Below are positions 1-13,332 of a DNA stretch of 64,000 bases, piece by piece. The notes beneath the pieces are model-generated. The model did not search any database and was not told where the DNA came from. It saw nothing but the letters and a program-made list of their open reading frames with translations. Made by a program: the position numbers and the translations under genes. Each line of letters opens with the position of its first letter. Positions within the stretch are counted from its first letter, which is position 1. Where the stretch lies: assembly GCA_030248225.1 (NCBI GenBank), contig JASANE010012513.1, positions 1 to 64,000 on the forward strand. The letters are read 5' to 3'. Source of the DNA: Trileptium ribeirensis (lineage: Eukaryota > Nematoda > Enoplea > Enoplida > Thoracostomopsidae).

Positions 1-718
1 TGCTTTACCGGTCGATTGCCATTTTATAATAGTCCTAAATTTTCTAAGGGGCTTACATGCTTATAAACCTCTTGGCCTGGTGCGACGCATATAGCAGTCC
101 TTGTGAAGGTCCTATTTTCATATATGAAATATATAATGAATTTAGTTTCTATTCAAAAAGATGGAACTATATTTTAATGGACTGTTTGCAAAATGTTTTT
201 TCGCCATAAATTTTGCTTATATTATCATGTCTTTTAAATATTACAGACATACCGGCTCTGGATAATTGTAAAACGTACATCTTTTTAAAATGCATGACGT
301 ACATATACTTACCGCATGCGTGACGCTTAAACAAACCCCAAAAACAATTCCGGTGTAAGCCGACCACATTATGTTGCTGTTTATCAAAGATGGTATATTT
401 ACAGTCTTTTAATCTAAAAGCCTGAAATCGCTTTATCGTTACATCAAAGTGTTATATAAGATCGCCACGAGTCTGGAGTTCAGCTTACGTGTTTTAGGCA
501 TGGTCCGGAAGAGCGATAGGTTTCATTTCTGATCTGGAAAATCATAAAATCTCTTTCATTCGTGTTAAATAACTATTTTATGCAAATAATGACTGCACAA
601 AAAAAACGAAATTGCGCTCATAGTACAAAAAACTGGGGCATTGCAATTTTCCATGTGGACATTCAAATACATATTCTAAATCACGCATAACATATATGTC
701 TAAAATATGCGTTTAATT

Positions 719-1052
719 CATACATGCCGAATGTATACTTTCAGAGGCTACCCCTGATGTCACGGACCCTTGAGACCCTGGTGTCCTTCTTGAGGGTACA
801 ACCCTACCCACACTGAAACTTGCACCCTCCTCTCCTGCGTGGAAGGCGCGGTGAAAATTTTTTTGCAAAAAGAGGGAAAATCAAAATTTGGCAAACATTG
901 TGGTGAAATTGGCAAAAATTACGGTGTGACGAGGGGGAGAGCGTGAAGTTCGTCAACTCTGTTGTCACCACCCTACCTAACTGATGATCTGCCCCCAGGC
1001 CTTGATCCATTTGACCCAGCTACCCCTGAAAGTCGGAGCGTCGGCATGTATG
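719..1052. mobile_element. MITE-like element in the left arm
   Basis: The ends are inverted copies of each other: tcatacatgccga at the left and tcggcatgtatga at the right, with a subterminal ctttcag/aggggtagc match. The body is a GC-richer island holding runs such as ggcaaaaatt. Related bodies occur at 20075-20410 and 31036-31310, so this is a dispersed non-autonomous family. It has no coding capacity. Confidence 0.6.
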
Positions 1053-3295
1053 ATTTAATTTAATGTACTTTATAAAAGTTACGATAAAAAATTGTGTAAA
1101 AACAATGGATTTGTGACAACCCGCTTAATGGAAATGCATTTCATGGCCTCTGTGTGGATCCATTAAGGTAATAATCGAACGTCTGCTTAAGCTGCGATAA
1201 GCGATTCTCTGCGACAGTAAATGATAAAGAATATATATCTATTTGAAAGGTAGCTCTATATATTAAAACCGGCCAGTAACATATGTAAACAGTATATACC
1301 AGCTCACTGATATAAGTTCTGTATATATCTAAGACCGTGACACTCTTGTGATAAGCAATAAAAAGTCGTGATCATACTTGTACTTTACACCAAATTCAGA
1401 CTTAATCAATCATTGCTTAATTTTGGTATGCGCATTCAACAACCTTACGCATTTAGCTGTTCGTAAAGTACTTCAACTGAATTAAATTTGCATTATACTT
1501 ATATAAATAGAACTCAAAATATAGTCACAGTTTACACGAGTAAAGCGAAAAAGATCCTATTATATTTTTATAGTATACCCTAAAATCATAGTGAAAGCTA
1601 GCTACAAATCAGCTCTGTTTTTGCAGGTACTTTGCGATTTCAATTAGGTATTCTTTGATAAACCTGCTAAGCCGTAGCTAAACATTTTAGATTAGGATCG
1701 TGCACAATAAACTAAAAGACTTTTATGTCTATATTAGTATGTTTCTACAAAGCACTAAAACGACCATACAGGGTGAAATGTGTACTGTAAGAGAAATTTG
1801 TATGTCTAGTTCAATTCAAAGTAGCAAACTGATCTAATAAATTTAATAGATCGCCGGGACGCATCAAGTTTTCTATGTTGTTGGGGATCCAAGGTGGCCT
1901 GAAAATCGAATCGATACCACAATATTACATTTTAGTGCTCACACATGAACAAGCGGTCTCATAAAATGCACACCTTATCGGTAGTAACAGCAATATTTAC
2001 ACGATTTATGCGTGAGGCTAGCTCCGAGGCATACACCATGGTTGTTCTTTTGTCAAAATCACGAACCGAATCGCGCAAAATTTCGCTGTCTAAATTAAGA
2101 TATACAGTATTCGCAGTTTAGCTTACGCGATATAATGGATTCTTGATGTACTAAAGCAACCTGCGTGCGCATACATTGGCCGACTCAGCACGCTTGTTCC
2201 AGGTCATAAAGTGCCATGCTCAGTAATACAACATTGTTGTTGTGTTGGTTGTGGTCTCTGAGTGTATTAAAGTCTCCGATAAAAACAGGATTACAATACG
2301 TGTTTTTTCAAAAAATCACGGTGACAAATTAAAATAGTAATAAATCGCAAAATGCATCAACATAGTACAGTGCTTACGTGTTGCTGCCATCGCAATAGTA
2401 TCTTGTCCATACTATAAGGTAAAATAGTAAGTTTATGGACTAATTTGACAAAAGAACAACCCAGAGGTACGCACTTAAAGTGAACACACAAATTCTATTG
2501 TTTGATATACCGTTTGTATAGTATTTGCGCTTCGCAAATATATTAACCCATTATGGCGTTTTAAAACAAATTGAACCAAAAGAATGAGTTCGTTTTGGCA
2601 TGAAACAATAAAACTTAAACCCTGCTGCGCTCTAGTGCAGGCTCTAGCCGAATACGGATTTAATGCGCATACGCGTAAAACGCAGTGCAACAAAAACCTC
2701 GTCTACGAATTCGCTTTAAGTGTAACGCAATTTATACAACATAATTGCTAATGGCTGTTTATCCTAGGTGAATGCAGACATTAATTCAACAATAAAACTA
2801 TGATATTTTTTCTGCTTTAAGGCAGAAGGCAGCGTAGGTTCGATAGCTTTATCAGGTATCTCTTGGAGAATGGCTATGCACGTCAGGGTATCACGCCTAT
2901 ACTTTAGCAAAAACACAGAAATTTAGCAGCAGGTCGTTAGTCATTTATCTACTAAAATCAATTTATCCAATTTTTAGCTTACGATAGATCATCATGTTAC
3001 CTAGCTGCGATACACGGCAGACAAAAACTTAAACGTATATGAACAGCAACAAATAAAACTCAAAAAATGAATTAGTGGATGTTCCTCAATTTTTGAACAT
3101 TGGATGGTATCATGGTATGCAAGATACAAGTAAAAAAATTTCATTATATTCTCTTTACATTAACAGATAGTTGGTTTAAATGATCGGGATTTTCCGGGAC
3201 AGATAAGGTTCAGGTTATGATAGTAGTCATATTTAATCTTTTATTAGCAAGAAAACACATAGTATGGTAAAAGTTTAGACCAACGTAATTTTATA

Positions 3296-4050
3296 CTCTG
3301 AGTGAAGATGATTATGATCGCAGGAGTTACAATTTCGTGAAAAATAGCTACAGCGTCTCGGCTATGATCCGGACCAGGCTGGCGAAGTCATTAGGTCGGA
3401 CGAAAGTAATTTTAAATTGAGCGGCCACATTAACTGGCATAATTGTGTTTATTGGCTTGCAGGAAACCCTTATAACACTATCCAAAACTATCTGAATGCC
3501 TCTGGTCTAGCATTGTGTGTCGGCTTGTGCTCTAGTGGACTTTTGGGCCGTTCTTTTTCGATGGTGTCGTGAATACAGACAACTATCTAATGATGTTGAA
3601 AAAATGAAGTTTATCCTAATACTCAACAGATACCAAATATAAACAGGTTTAACTTTATGCAAGATAGTGCGGCTCCTCATTGCGATGACTTTGGACTGAT
3701 GATTGGATGATACCTTCTCTTATCGTTGGGTGCGGCGCCCAGGCCCTGTCGAATGGCCTGCTCGTTTTCCTGCCTTTTCCGACATTTTTTCAGTGGGATG
3801 TATTGACGGAGAAAGCATATAAACGCTAACTACAAACCCTGTTGTGCCTAAAAGAAGTTATATCAGAAGATCTCTCCCTTCTGGAACATGAGATGGTTCA
3901 AAAAATTTATCGAAGTGTGTTCTTTCAACAAGAAGAATACATTGATCTTGGAGGCGCCACGTTCATACTTAAAGTAAGTGTTAGTCATCAAAAACCTATA
4001 AAAACATGTATGAGAGTACATCGCACGCCACCAATACACTTTTAGATATG
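3296..4050 (+). pseudogene. Decayed DDE transposase (IS630/Tc1-mariner-like), left arm
   Basis: Pieces of a transposase catalytic domain are readable in shifting frames. A SDESNFKLSGHINWHNCVYW-like segment near 3395-3460 carries the first catalytic Asp. A GPFFFxGxVNTDNYL segment lies near 3545-3590. An FMQDSAAPH segment near 3655-3685 carries the second Asp. An RRPGPVEWPARSP segment sits near 3730-3775, and a tail with VYRSVFFQQEEYIDLGG-like sequence lies near 3900-3960. These are standard landmarks of invertebrate transposases with the QDGAPPH signature. Stops and frameshifts break the reading frame throughout and no N-terminal DNA-binding domain is readable, so it is dead. The host element's ends were not identified. 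Confidence 0.75.
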
Positions 4051-4985
4051 TTTATTATTTGGCGTAGAAACAGCTGAGCCAAAATATCACGACATGGATT
4101 CTGACAGCTCAGACTTGATAGGAAGCAGTTCAAATCTTTTAAGACAGTTGCATTACGTCACAAACCTCGTTGAGTAGCACAAACGCGACAAGCTTATGTC
4201 GATAGAAAAACTTACGCTTTTGTAGCTCAAAATCTTGGCATCCATATCCCAAAGCGACTCAACGACCGGATTTAACACAACGGCACCTTATATGCCAAAT
4301 AAGACTGCTGAAATATTATTTGTGCTCAGGCTTTTTGTTACTTCATAGCACAGAGAATGAACTTTTGCCCCAGCTGTGATGCGCATGAATGGACTAAAAA
4401 TATTCCGATTGTCCCTATCTACTATATAGCGCAACCACAGCGTTGGGAAAGGGTACCGCGACGTCTGCGGTGAAATAAGACCTGCTTGGCTTGACTCTAC
4501 CATAAGGTCAAATTCTTCCAGATAAACCCATAACTTTCACCTATAAAAAGAGATAGTAGTACAAATATGTGTATCAAACAAAAAGTAACAGACGGTAGAA
4601 ATAAAAGACACTTAAAAAATTACCAACCGCGTATTCTGTAAAAATTTAACGGGAATTCTTATTCAGCTGAAGTCTGCGAAATATTTGTAGAAGTAACGTT
4701 ATACGAAGTCCGAATATGCTTGGGTAATGCTCTTTACAAATGCGAGCTTTACGCCGGGCACAAGTGCAGGTTTGTGTAATGTTACCTATCTGACAAAATG
4801 TTGTATTGGAGCATAGTTAAATTTGTGCTGTGTTCACCAAGTTTCATTAACCCTTTGCACATTTAGTTGCTCTGAAGCAACTTAATACAGTACGCACATT
4901 GTATTGACTCAGTTCGTTGCGAAGCGTACGTTTGACTGCGTGTTGTTATTAGATCAAGTTTTGAGAAGCTTGAAGGATCCGAGCA

Positions 4986-5065
4986 ATAGCGTAGTTTAGC
5001 TCAGCAGCTAACTAACACAACTTTAAACTTAAATGGCTCTGGTTCGATTCAGTGCGCCTGCAGCA
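4986..5065 (+). other. tRNA-like fragment (possible SINE head), left arm
   Basis: The sequence has an A-box-like tagctcagcagctaa followed about 45 bases later by a B-box-like ggttcgattc, the internal promoter layout of a tRNA gene. A paired acceptor stem and T-stem cannot be drawn, so it is not a working tRNA. A tRNA-derived SINE remnant is the simplest reading. Confidence 0.35.
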
Positions 5066-5626
5066 GGGCAGCAGTCTCTTCAACGATAATCAAAATGCAA
5101 ACTAATTCATGAAGTAAAGGGTTAACTATTGCCGCGCTCACAGATAAATATGTGCACTCACTGCAACTTCACTCATTGTTGTTACAAAAATCATGCAATT
5201 GGCAGAATTATTGCACTAAATATATTACAATAATACGAATTATTGCTACATGTTTCAAAACTATTTTGTAGCAATAAGCATGCTCATACGTACTACAATG
5301 TGCAGTAAGTGCTACATTTTTCTCTGAAGGCTGCATATCTATGCTGTTTCCATGAAATTTACGTAATAAATTACCTATTAAGTTAATCATGCTGTCATAA
5401 CCACTCATTATATTATATTTTGCATTCGGAACCTAGTTGAGCAATCAAACTCTGAGACAATAATATATTGTTGGTTAACTTTTTTACGACAATAACCCTC
5501 AGTACGAAAGAAACATAGGAAACTGAAAAAGATTGGTATAAAATCTGCTTGTTATAGGATCTCTTGGTATAGATTCTACTTCATGTATATTCTTCCTGGT
5601 ATAACTTTGTTGAAATGGAATATGAC

Positions 5627-5882
5627 TACAGTGGAATCTGTTTTTAAAGCATGAAATCTGGTTGATAAGGAATATTCTTGGTATGCAGTTTACTTAGCGC
5701 GACATCTTTGAAATGGAATATGACTGCAGTGGAAATGGTTACAGTGGAAGTGAAAGTCGCTACAGTGGAAATAGAATATGACTACGGTTGAAATGGAATA
5801 TGACTACAGTGGAATTTGTTTTTAAAGTATGAAATCTGGTTGATAAGGAATATTCTTGGTATGCAGTCTACTTAGCGAGGAA
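5627..5882. repeat. Short direct repeats within the left arm
   Basis: A segment of about 75 bp (tttttaaagcatgaaatctg to tatgcagtttacttagcg) recurs after about 175 bp with few changes. Between the copies lies a run of gaaatggaatatgactac-type short repeats. The mirror copy is at 8208-8475. Confidence 0.7.
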
Positions 5883-6871
5883 TCTTCGTTTCGTTGCACA
5901 ATTTGCCAATACAGACACATGTAGTAAACTACCGACCATAATATAAAGTTTGGACAAAATGTTATCAATTGTTTGGGTCATTAAAAGAAGTAATTACGAG
6001 CTTGTTTATAGGAAGTGTGTTCCAAAAAAATGGAAAACTCATTAATTGCTTCATATAGCCACTTTTTTATTCGGGTTTGTAATACTTGGGCTATTTGTGA
6101 AGTGCTCCATTTATGTCTTATATTTTGCTTTAAAAACCACATGTACACACAGAAAAATAGTAAGCTTTAAACACAATGTTATAGTTGCTCCAATTCCTAT
6201 TTAACTTTTTCGAATGGGATACAAAAATTGTGATAGAGCTAAAAGCAATATCAGTATCTGTGACAAATATGAAAATAAATGTCTAAATATGAAACTAAAG
6301 TCTGTGATAGATAAAGTGTTAAACCTAAATTCTGGGATAAACTTTTGAAGTCAAATATGAAACTGTAAAGCTAGAAGCAATATTAGAGTACTAAGATAAT
6401 CGGGTTTATATTAGCAATATTAATGTCCTATTTTATGCCTGAGTACTGTTGAAACGAAGTAAGCTGTTTGCATATACCAGCACGCATATTAGATACTTTG
6501 TCTGATTTCCGCAAAAAATTCATATATGATATAGTGTACAAATATGGCGTCATTATATTCAACCAGCTTTGTTTGGTGAAAACGGGTTGAACTGCTAATG
6601 AAATATTTGTAGTATAAGGCGTTGTAGTATAGGCATGACAAAAATAGCCTTTTCTCTGTCTAGTCGCCAACCACACAACTCGGCTTGCGGCAGTCCATTT
6701 ATCGGAGTTATCTCTCAGCAATACCAAACTTTCCGAGTCTTCAAATTCCTAACACAACATAACGCTAAAACAAATGTGTATCCCAAAAATACCTTGAATA
6801 GTCCTAAAATGGTTAAAGTCCCGGATGATTAAAGGGTTCAATAGTGTATACTTTCACACTAACGTGACCTC

Positions 6872-7222
6872 GCTTAAAAATCTTTTTGAATTTTTACAAT
6901 ATAGAACTTGTCATGTTTCTGTGCTTAATTTTATTCAAAATTTATTTAATAGCAATCTATTGATTTATATATACAATACTGTGTTTTTCTTTGATTGATC
7001 CAAATGCACACACAATATTAATGAGTATGCGAAGTTTACAGTACCTTTTGCTGTCCAGCGGTAAATAATTCCCTCGTTAAGAATAGCAATACTTGAATTT
7101 TGTTAGTATCATTAAGTAGTTTGGCCGTCGTTATTGCTATTCGAAATATTTTTGAGTCAAATTATATGCCAGAATATTGTCATTTATAGATCGCCAATTG
7201 TTATACATTTTGCATGCGTATT
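6872..7222. other. Spacer at the centre of the giant palindrome
   Basis: This 351-bp AT-rich stretch separates the two arms and is not part of the inverted match. It has no ORF of note and no recognisable motif. Confidence 0.8.
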
Positions 7223-8207
7223 GAGGTCACGTTAGTGTGAAAGTATACACTATTTAACCCTTTAATCATCCGGAATTTTAACCATTTTAGGACTATTCAA
7301 GGTATTTTGGCAGAATACACATTTGTTTTAGCGTTATGTTGTGTTAGGAATTTGAAGACTCGGAAAGTTTGGTATTGCTGAGAGATAACTCCGATAAATG
7401 GACTGCCGCAAGCCGAGTTGTGTGGTTGGCGACTAGACAGAGAAAAGGCTATTTTTGTCACGCCTATACTACAACGCCTTATACTACAAATATTTCATTA
7501 GCAGTTCAACCTGTTTTGACCAAACAAAGCTGGTTGAATATAATGACGCCATATTTGTACACTATATCATATATGAATTTTTTGCGGAAATCAGACAAAG
7601 TATCTAATATGCGTGCTGGTATATGCAAACAGCTTACTTCGTTTCAACAGTACTCAGGCATAAAATAGGACATTAATATTGCTAATATAAACCCGATTAT
7701 CTCATACTCTAATATTGCTTCTAGCTTTACAGTTTCATATTTGATTGCAAAAGTTTATCCCAGAATTTAGTTTTAACACTTATCTATCACAGACTTTAGT
7801 TTCATATTTAGACATTTATTTCATATTTGTCACAGATACTAATATTGCTTTTAGCTCTACACAATTTTATATTCGATTCGAAAAGTTAAATAGGAATTGG
7901 AGCAACTATAACATTGTGTTTAAAGCTACTATTTTTCTGTGTGTACATGTGGTTTTTAAAGCAAAATATAAGACATAAATGGAGCACTTCACAAATAGCC
8001 CAAGTATTACAAACCCGAATAAAAAAGTGGCTATATGAAGCAATTAATGAGTTTTCCATTTTTTTGGAACACACTTCCTATAAACAAGCTCGTAATTACT
8101 TCTTTTAATGACCCAAACAAGTGATAGCATTTTGTCCAAACTTTATATTATGGTCGGTAGTTTACTACATGTGTCTGTATTGGCAAATTGTGCAACGAAA
8201 CGAAGAT

Positions 8208-8475
8208 TCCTCGCTAAGTAGACTGCATACCAAGAATATTCCTTATCAACCAGATTTCATACTTTAAAAACAAATTCCACTGTAGTCATATTCCATTTCA
8301 ACCGTAGTCATATTCTATTTCCACTGTAGCGACTTTCACTTCCACTGTAACCATTTCCACTGCAGTCATATTCCATTTCAAAGATGTCGCGCTAAGTAAA
8401 CTGCATACCAAGAATATTCCTTATCAACCAGATTTAATGCTTTAAAAACAGATTCCACTGTAATCATATTCCATT
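8208..8475. repeat. Short direct repeats within the right arm
   Basis: This is the inverted counterpart of 5627-5882: two copies of the same 75-bp segment flanking a run of gtagtcatattccatttc-type repeats. Confidence 0.7.
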
Positions 8476-9017
8476 TCAACAAAGTTATACCAGGAAGAAT
8501 ATACATGAAGTAGAATCTATACCAAGAGATCCTATAACAAGCAGATTTTATACCAATCTTTTTCAGTTTCCTATGTTTCTTTCGTACTGAGGGTTATTGT
8601 CGTAAAAAAGTTAACCAACAATATATTATTGTCTCAGAGTTTTGATTGCTCAACTAGGTTACGAATGCAAAATATAATATAATGAGTGGTTATGACAGCA
8701 TGATTAACTTAATAGGTAATTTATTACGTAAATTTCATGGAAACAGCATAGATATGCAGCCTTCAGAGAAAAATGTAGCACTTACTGCACATTGTAGTAC
8801 GTATGAGCATGCTTATTGCTACAAAATAGTTTTGAAACATGTAGCAATAATTCGTATTATTGTAATATATTTAGTGCAATAATTCTGCCAATTGCATGAT
8901 TTTTGTAACAACAATGAGTGAAGTTGCAGTGAGTGCACATATTTATCTGTGAGCGCGGCAATAGTTAACCCTTTACTTCATGAATTAGTTTGCATTTTGA
9001 TTATCGTTGAAAAGACT

Positions 9018-9100
9018 GCTCCCGGCGCACTGAATCGAACCCGAGCCGTTTGTGGTTAAAGTTGTGTTCGTTAGCTGCTGAACTATGACTATGCTATTGC
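9018..9100 (-). other. tRNA-like fragment, right arm
   Basis: This is the counterpart of 4986-5065. On the minus strand it reads agttcagcagctaacg and then gggttcgattc. It differs from the left copy at more positions than the flanking palindrome does. No complete cloverleaf can be drawn. Confidence 0.35.
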
Positions 9101-10013
9101 TCTGATCCTTAAAGCTTCTCAAAACGTGATCGAATAACAACACGCAGTTAAACGCACGCTACGCAACGAACTGAGTCACCGCAATGTGCGTATTGTATTA
9201 AGTTGCTTCAGAACAACTAAATGTGGCAAAGGGTTAATGAAACTTGGTGAACACAGCACAAATTTAACTATGCTCCAATACAACATTTTGTCAGATAGGT
9301 AACATTACACAAACCTGCACTTGTGCCCGGCGTAAAGCTCGCATTTGTAAAGAGCATTACCCAAGCATATTCGGACTTCGTATAACGTTACTTCTACAAA
9401 TATTTCGCAGACTTCAGCTGAATAAGAATTCCCGTTAAATTTTTACAGAATACGCGGTTGGTAATTTTTTAAGTGTCTTATTTCTACCGTCTGTTACTTT
9501 TTGTTTGATACACATATTTGTACTACTATCTCTTTTTATAGGTGAAAGTTATGGGTTTATTGGAAGAATTTGACCTTATGGTAGAGTCAAGCTCAACAGG
9601 GTCTTATTTCACCGCAGACGTCGCGGTACCCTTTCCCAACGCTGTGGTTGCGCTATATAGTAGATAGGGACAATCGGAATATTTTTAGTCCATTCATGCG
9701 CATCACAGCTGGGGCAAAAGTTCATTCTCTGTGCTATGAAGTAACAAAAAGCCTGAGCACAAATAATATTTCAGCAGTCTTATTTGGCATATAAGGTGCC
9801 GTTGTGTTAAATCCGGTCGTTGAGTCGCTTTGGGATATGGATGCCAAGATTTTGAGCTACAAAAGCGTAAGTTTTTCTATCGACATACACTTGTCGCGTT
9901 TGTGCTACTCAACGAGGTTTGTGACGTAATGCAACTGTCTTAAAAGATTTGAACTGCTTCCTATCAAGTCGAGCTGTCAGAATCCATGTCGTGATATTTT
10001 GGCTCAGCTGTTT

Positions 10014-10795
10014 CTACGCCAAATAATAAACATATCTAAAAGTGTATTGGTGTGCATGTACTCTCATACATGTCTTAATAGGTTTTTGATGACTAACACT
10101 TACTTTAAGTATGAACGTGGCGCCTCCAAGATCAATGTATTCTTCTTGTTGAAAGAACACACTTCGATAAATTTTTTGAACCATCTCATGTTCCAGAAGG
10201 GAGAGATCTTCTGATATAACTTCTTTTAGGCACAACAGGGTTTGTAGTTAGCGTTTATATGCTTTCTCCGTCAATACATCCCACTGAAAAAATGTCGGAA
10301 AGGGCAGGAGAACGAGCAGGCCATTCGACAGGGCCTGGGCGCCGCACCCAACGATAAGAGAAGGTATCATCCAATCATCAGTCCAAAGTCATCGCAAAAT
10401 GAGGAGCCGCACTATCTTGCATAAAGTTAAACCTGTCTATATTTGGTATCTGTTGAGTATTAGGATAAACTTCATTTCGCAACATCATTAGATAGTTGTC
10501 TGTATTCACGGTACCATAGAAAAAGAACGGCCCAAAAGTCCACGAGAGCACAAGCCGACACACAATGTCAGACCGGAGGCATTTATATAGTTTTGGATAG
10601 TGTTATAAGGGTTTCCTGCAAGCCAATAAACACAATTATGCCAGTTAATGTGGCCGCTCAATTTAAAATTACTTTCGTCCGACCGAATGACTTCGTCAGC
10701 CTGGTCCGGATCATAGCCGAGACGCTGTAGCTATTTTTCACGAAATTGAACTCTGCGATCATAATCATCTTCACTCAGAGTATAAATTACGTCGG
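10014..10795 (-). pseudogene. Decayed DDE transposase, right arm
   Basis: This is the mirror copy of 3296-4050. Two open pieces are clearest. One at 10378-10563 holds the GPFFFYGTVNTDNYL and FMQDSAAPHFA motifs. The other, at 10014-10235, holds the C-terminal tail ending in an EEYIDLGG-type motif. Some positions are better preserved than in the left arm, for example the frame through PFFFYGTVN, but it is still interrupted. Both copies point towards the centre of the palindrome. Confidence 0.75.
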
Positions 10796-12988
10796 TCTAA
10801 ACTTTTACCATACTATGTGTTTTTTCTTATAAAAGATTACAGACGACACGATCATAACCCGAACCTTATTTGTTCCGGAAAATCGGTATTATTTAACCAC
10901 TATTTACAAATGTAAAGAGAGTACAGGCAAGTTGGTTTACTTGTATCTCGCATACTATGATACCATCCAATGTTCAAAAATTGAGGAACATCCACTAATT
11001 CATTTTTGAGTTTTATATGTTGCTGTACATATACGTTTAAGTTTTGTTGCCGCGTATCGCAGCTAGGTAACATGATGATCTATCGTAAGCTAAAAATTGG
11101 ATAAATTTATTTAGTAATAAATGATGAACGACCTGCTGCTAAATTTCTGTGGTTTGCTAAAAGTATAGGCGTGATACCTCGACGTGCATAGCCATTTTCA
11201 AGAGATACCCGGTAAGGCTATCGTACCTACGCTGCCTTCTGCCTTAAAGCAGAAAAAAGATCATAGTTTTATTGCTGAATTAATGTCTGCATTCACCTAG
11301 GGTAAACAGCCATCAGCAATTATGTTGTAACACCTACGACACTGAAGCGAATTCGTAGACGAGGTTTTTGTTGCACTGCGTTTTACGCGTATGCGCATTA
11401 AATTGTGTTTTGGCTAATACCTGCACTAGAGCGCAGCAGGGTTGAACTTTATTGTTTCAAGCCAAAACGAACTCATTTTTTGGTTCAATTTGTTTAAAAC
11501 GCCATAATGGGTTAATATATTTGGCTAGCGCACACACATATAAATGGTATATTTAAATATAATTTGTGTGTTCACTTTAAATGCGTACCTCTGGGTTGTT
11601 CTTTTGTCAAATTAGTCCATAACTTACGATTTTACCTTATAGATGGACACGATTTGCGATGCAGCAACACGTAAGCACTGTACTATGTCACTATTTTGCG
11701 ATTTATTACCATCGCAATTTGTCACCGCGATATTTTGAAAACACGATTGTAATCCCGTTTTTATCGGAGACTTTAATACACTCATAGACCACAACGAACA
11801 CAACAACACAGTTGTATGACTGAGCATGGCACTTTATGACCTCGAACAAACGTGCCAAATCGGCCAATGTACGCGCACGCAGGTTGCTTTAATACATCAA
11901 GAATCCATTATATCGCGTAAGCTAAACTGCGAATACTGTATATCTTAATTTAGACAGCGAAATTTTGCGCGATTCGGTTCGTGATTTTGACAAAAGAACA
12001 ACCATGGTGTATGCTCTTAAGCTAGCCTCACGCATAAATCGTGTAAATATTGCTGTTACTACCAATAAGGTGTGCATTTTATGAGACCGCTTGTTCTGTG
12101 TGAGCACTAAAATGTAATATTGTAGTATCATTCAATTTTCAGACCACCTGGATCCCCAACAACATAGAAAACTTAATCGTCCCGGCGATCTATTAAATTT
12201 ATTAGATCGGTTTGCTACTTTGAATTGAACTAGATCATACAAATTTCTCTTACAGTACACATTTCACCCTGTATGGTCGTTTTAGTGCTTTGTAGAAACA
12301 TACTAATATAGACATAAAAGTCTTTTAGTTTATTGTGCACGATCCTAATCTAAAATGTTAGCTTACGGCTTAGCAGGTTTATCAAAGAAGATACCTTAAT
12401 TGAAATCGCAAAGTACCTGCAAAAACGGAGCTGATTTGTAGCTAGCTTTCACTATGATTTTAGGGTATACCTATAAAAATATAATAGGATCTTTTTCGCT
12501 TTACTCGTGTAAACTGTGACTATATTTAGTTCTATTTATATAAGTATAATGCAAATTTAATTAGTTGAAGTCTTTGCGAACAGCTAAATGCGTAAGGTTG
12601 TTGAATGCGCAGTACCAAAATTAAGCAATGATTGATTAAGTCTGAATTTGGTGTAAAGTACAAGTATGATCACGACTTTTTATTGCTTATCACAGAGAGT
12701 GTCACGGTCTTAGATATATACAAAACTTATATCAGTGAGCTGGTATATACTGTTTACATATGTTACTGGCCGGTTTTAATATATAGAGCTACCTTTCAAA
12801 TAGATATATATTCTTTATCATTTTACTGTCGCAGAGAATCGCTTATCGCAGCTAAGCAGACGTTCGATTATTACCTTAATGGATCCACACAGAGGCCATG
12901 AAATGCATTTCCATTAAGCGGGTTGTCACAAATCCATTGTTTTTACACAATTTTTTATCGTAACTTTTATAAAGTACATTAAATTAAA

Positions 12989-13332
12989 TCATACATGCCG
13001 ACGCTCCGAGCTTTCAGGGGTAGCTGGGTCAAATGGATAGAGGCCCTCGGGGGCAGATCATCAGTTTGGTAGGGTGGTGACAACAAGTTGACGAACTTCA
13101 CGCTCTCCCCCTCGTCACACCGTAATTTTTGCCAATTTCACCACAATGTTTGCCAAATTTTTGCCAATTTTCCCTCTTTTTTTGCAAAAAAATTTTCACC
13201 GCGCCTTCCACGCAGGAGAGGAGGGTGCAAGTTTCAGTGTGGGTAGGGTTGTACCCTCAAGAAGGACACCAGGGTCTCAAGGGTCCGTGACATCAGGGGT
13301 AGCCTCTGAAACCCTGCGTTCGGCATGTATGA
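12989..13332. mobile_element. MITE-like element in the right arm
   Basis: This is the palindromic counterpart of 719-1052, starting tcatacatgccg and ending cggcatgtatga. It was present before the arms formed, or was carried along when they did, because it sits at the mirror position. Confidence 0.6.

Larger units (their letters stand above)
1..6871 (+). repeat. Left arm of a giant imperfect palindrome
   Basis: Read on the minus strand this arm matches 7223-14046 almost continuously. The first bases (ccggtcgattgccat) reappear inverted at 14027-14046, and the inner end (cactaacgtgacctc, ending 6871) is inverted at 7223. The arms differ by scattered substitutions and small indels; the right arm is about 47 bp shorter. 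I estimate identity in the mid-90s percent by eye and did not compute it. The match reaches base 1, so the arm may begin outside the window. The arm holds a MITE-like element, a transposase remnant, a tRNA-like stretch and short direct repeats. I see no intact host gene in it. Confidence 0.9.

Noticed and set aside
4986..5065. A functional tRNA gene
   Set aside because: Only A- and B-box-like words are present; the acceptor and T stems do not pair.
7369..7668. 99-codon open stretch, also at 6428-6727 on the minus strand
   Set aside because: It starts at TTG, has no known motif, and its conservation is that of the palindrome itself.
8682..8882. 66-codon ATG ORF identical in both palindrome arms (5208-5408, minus)
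   Set aside because: It is short, with no motif, and the arms are nearly identical anyway; kept only as an alignment landmark.
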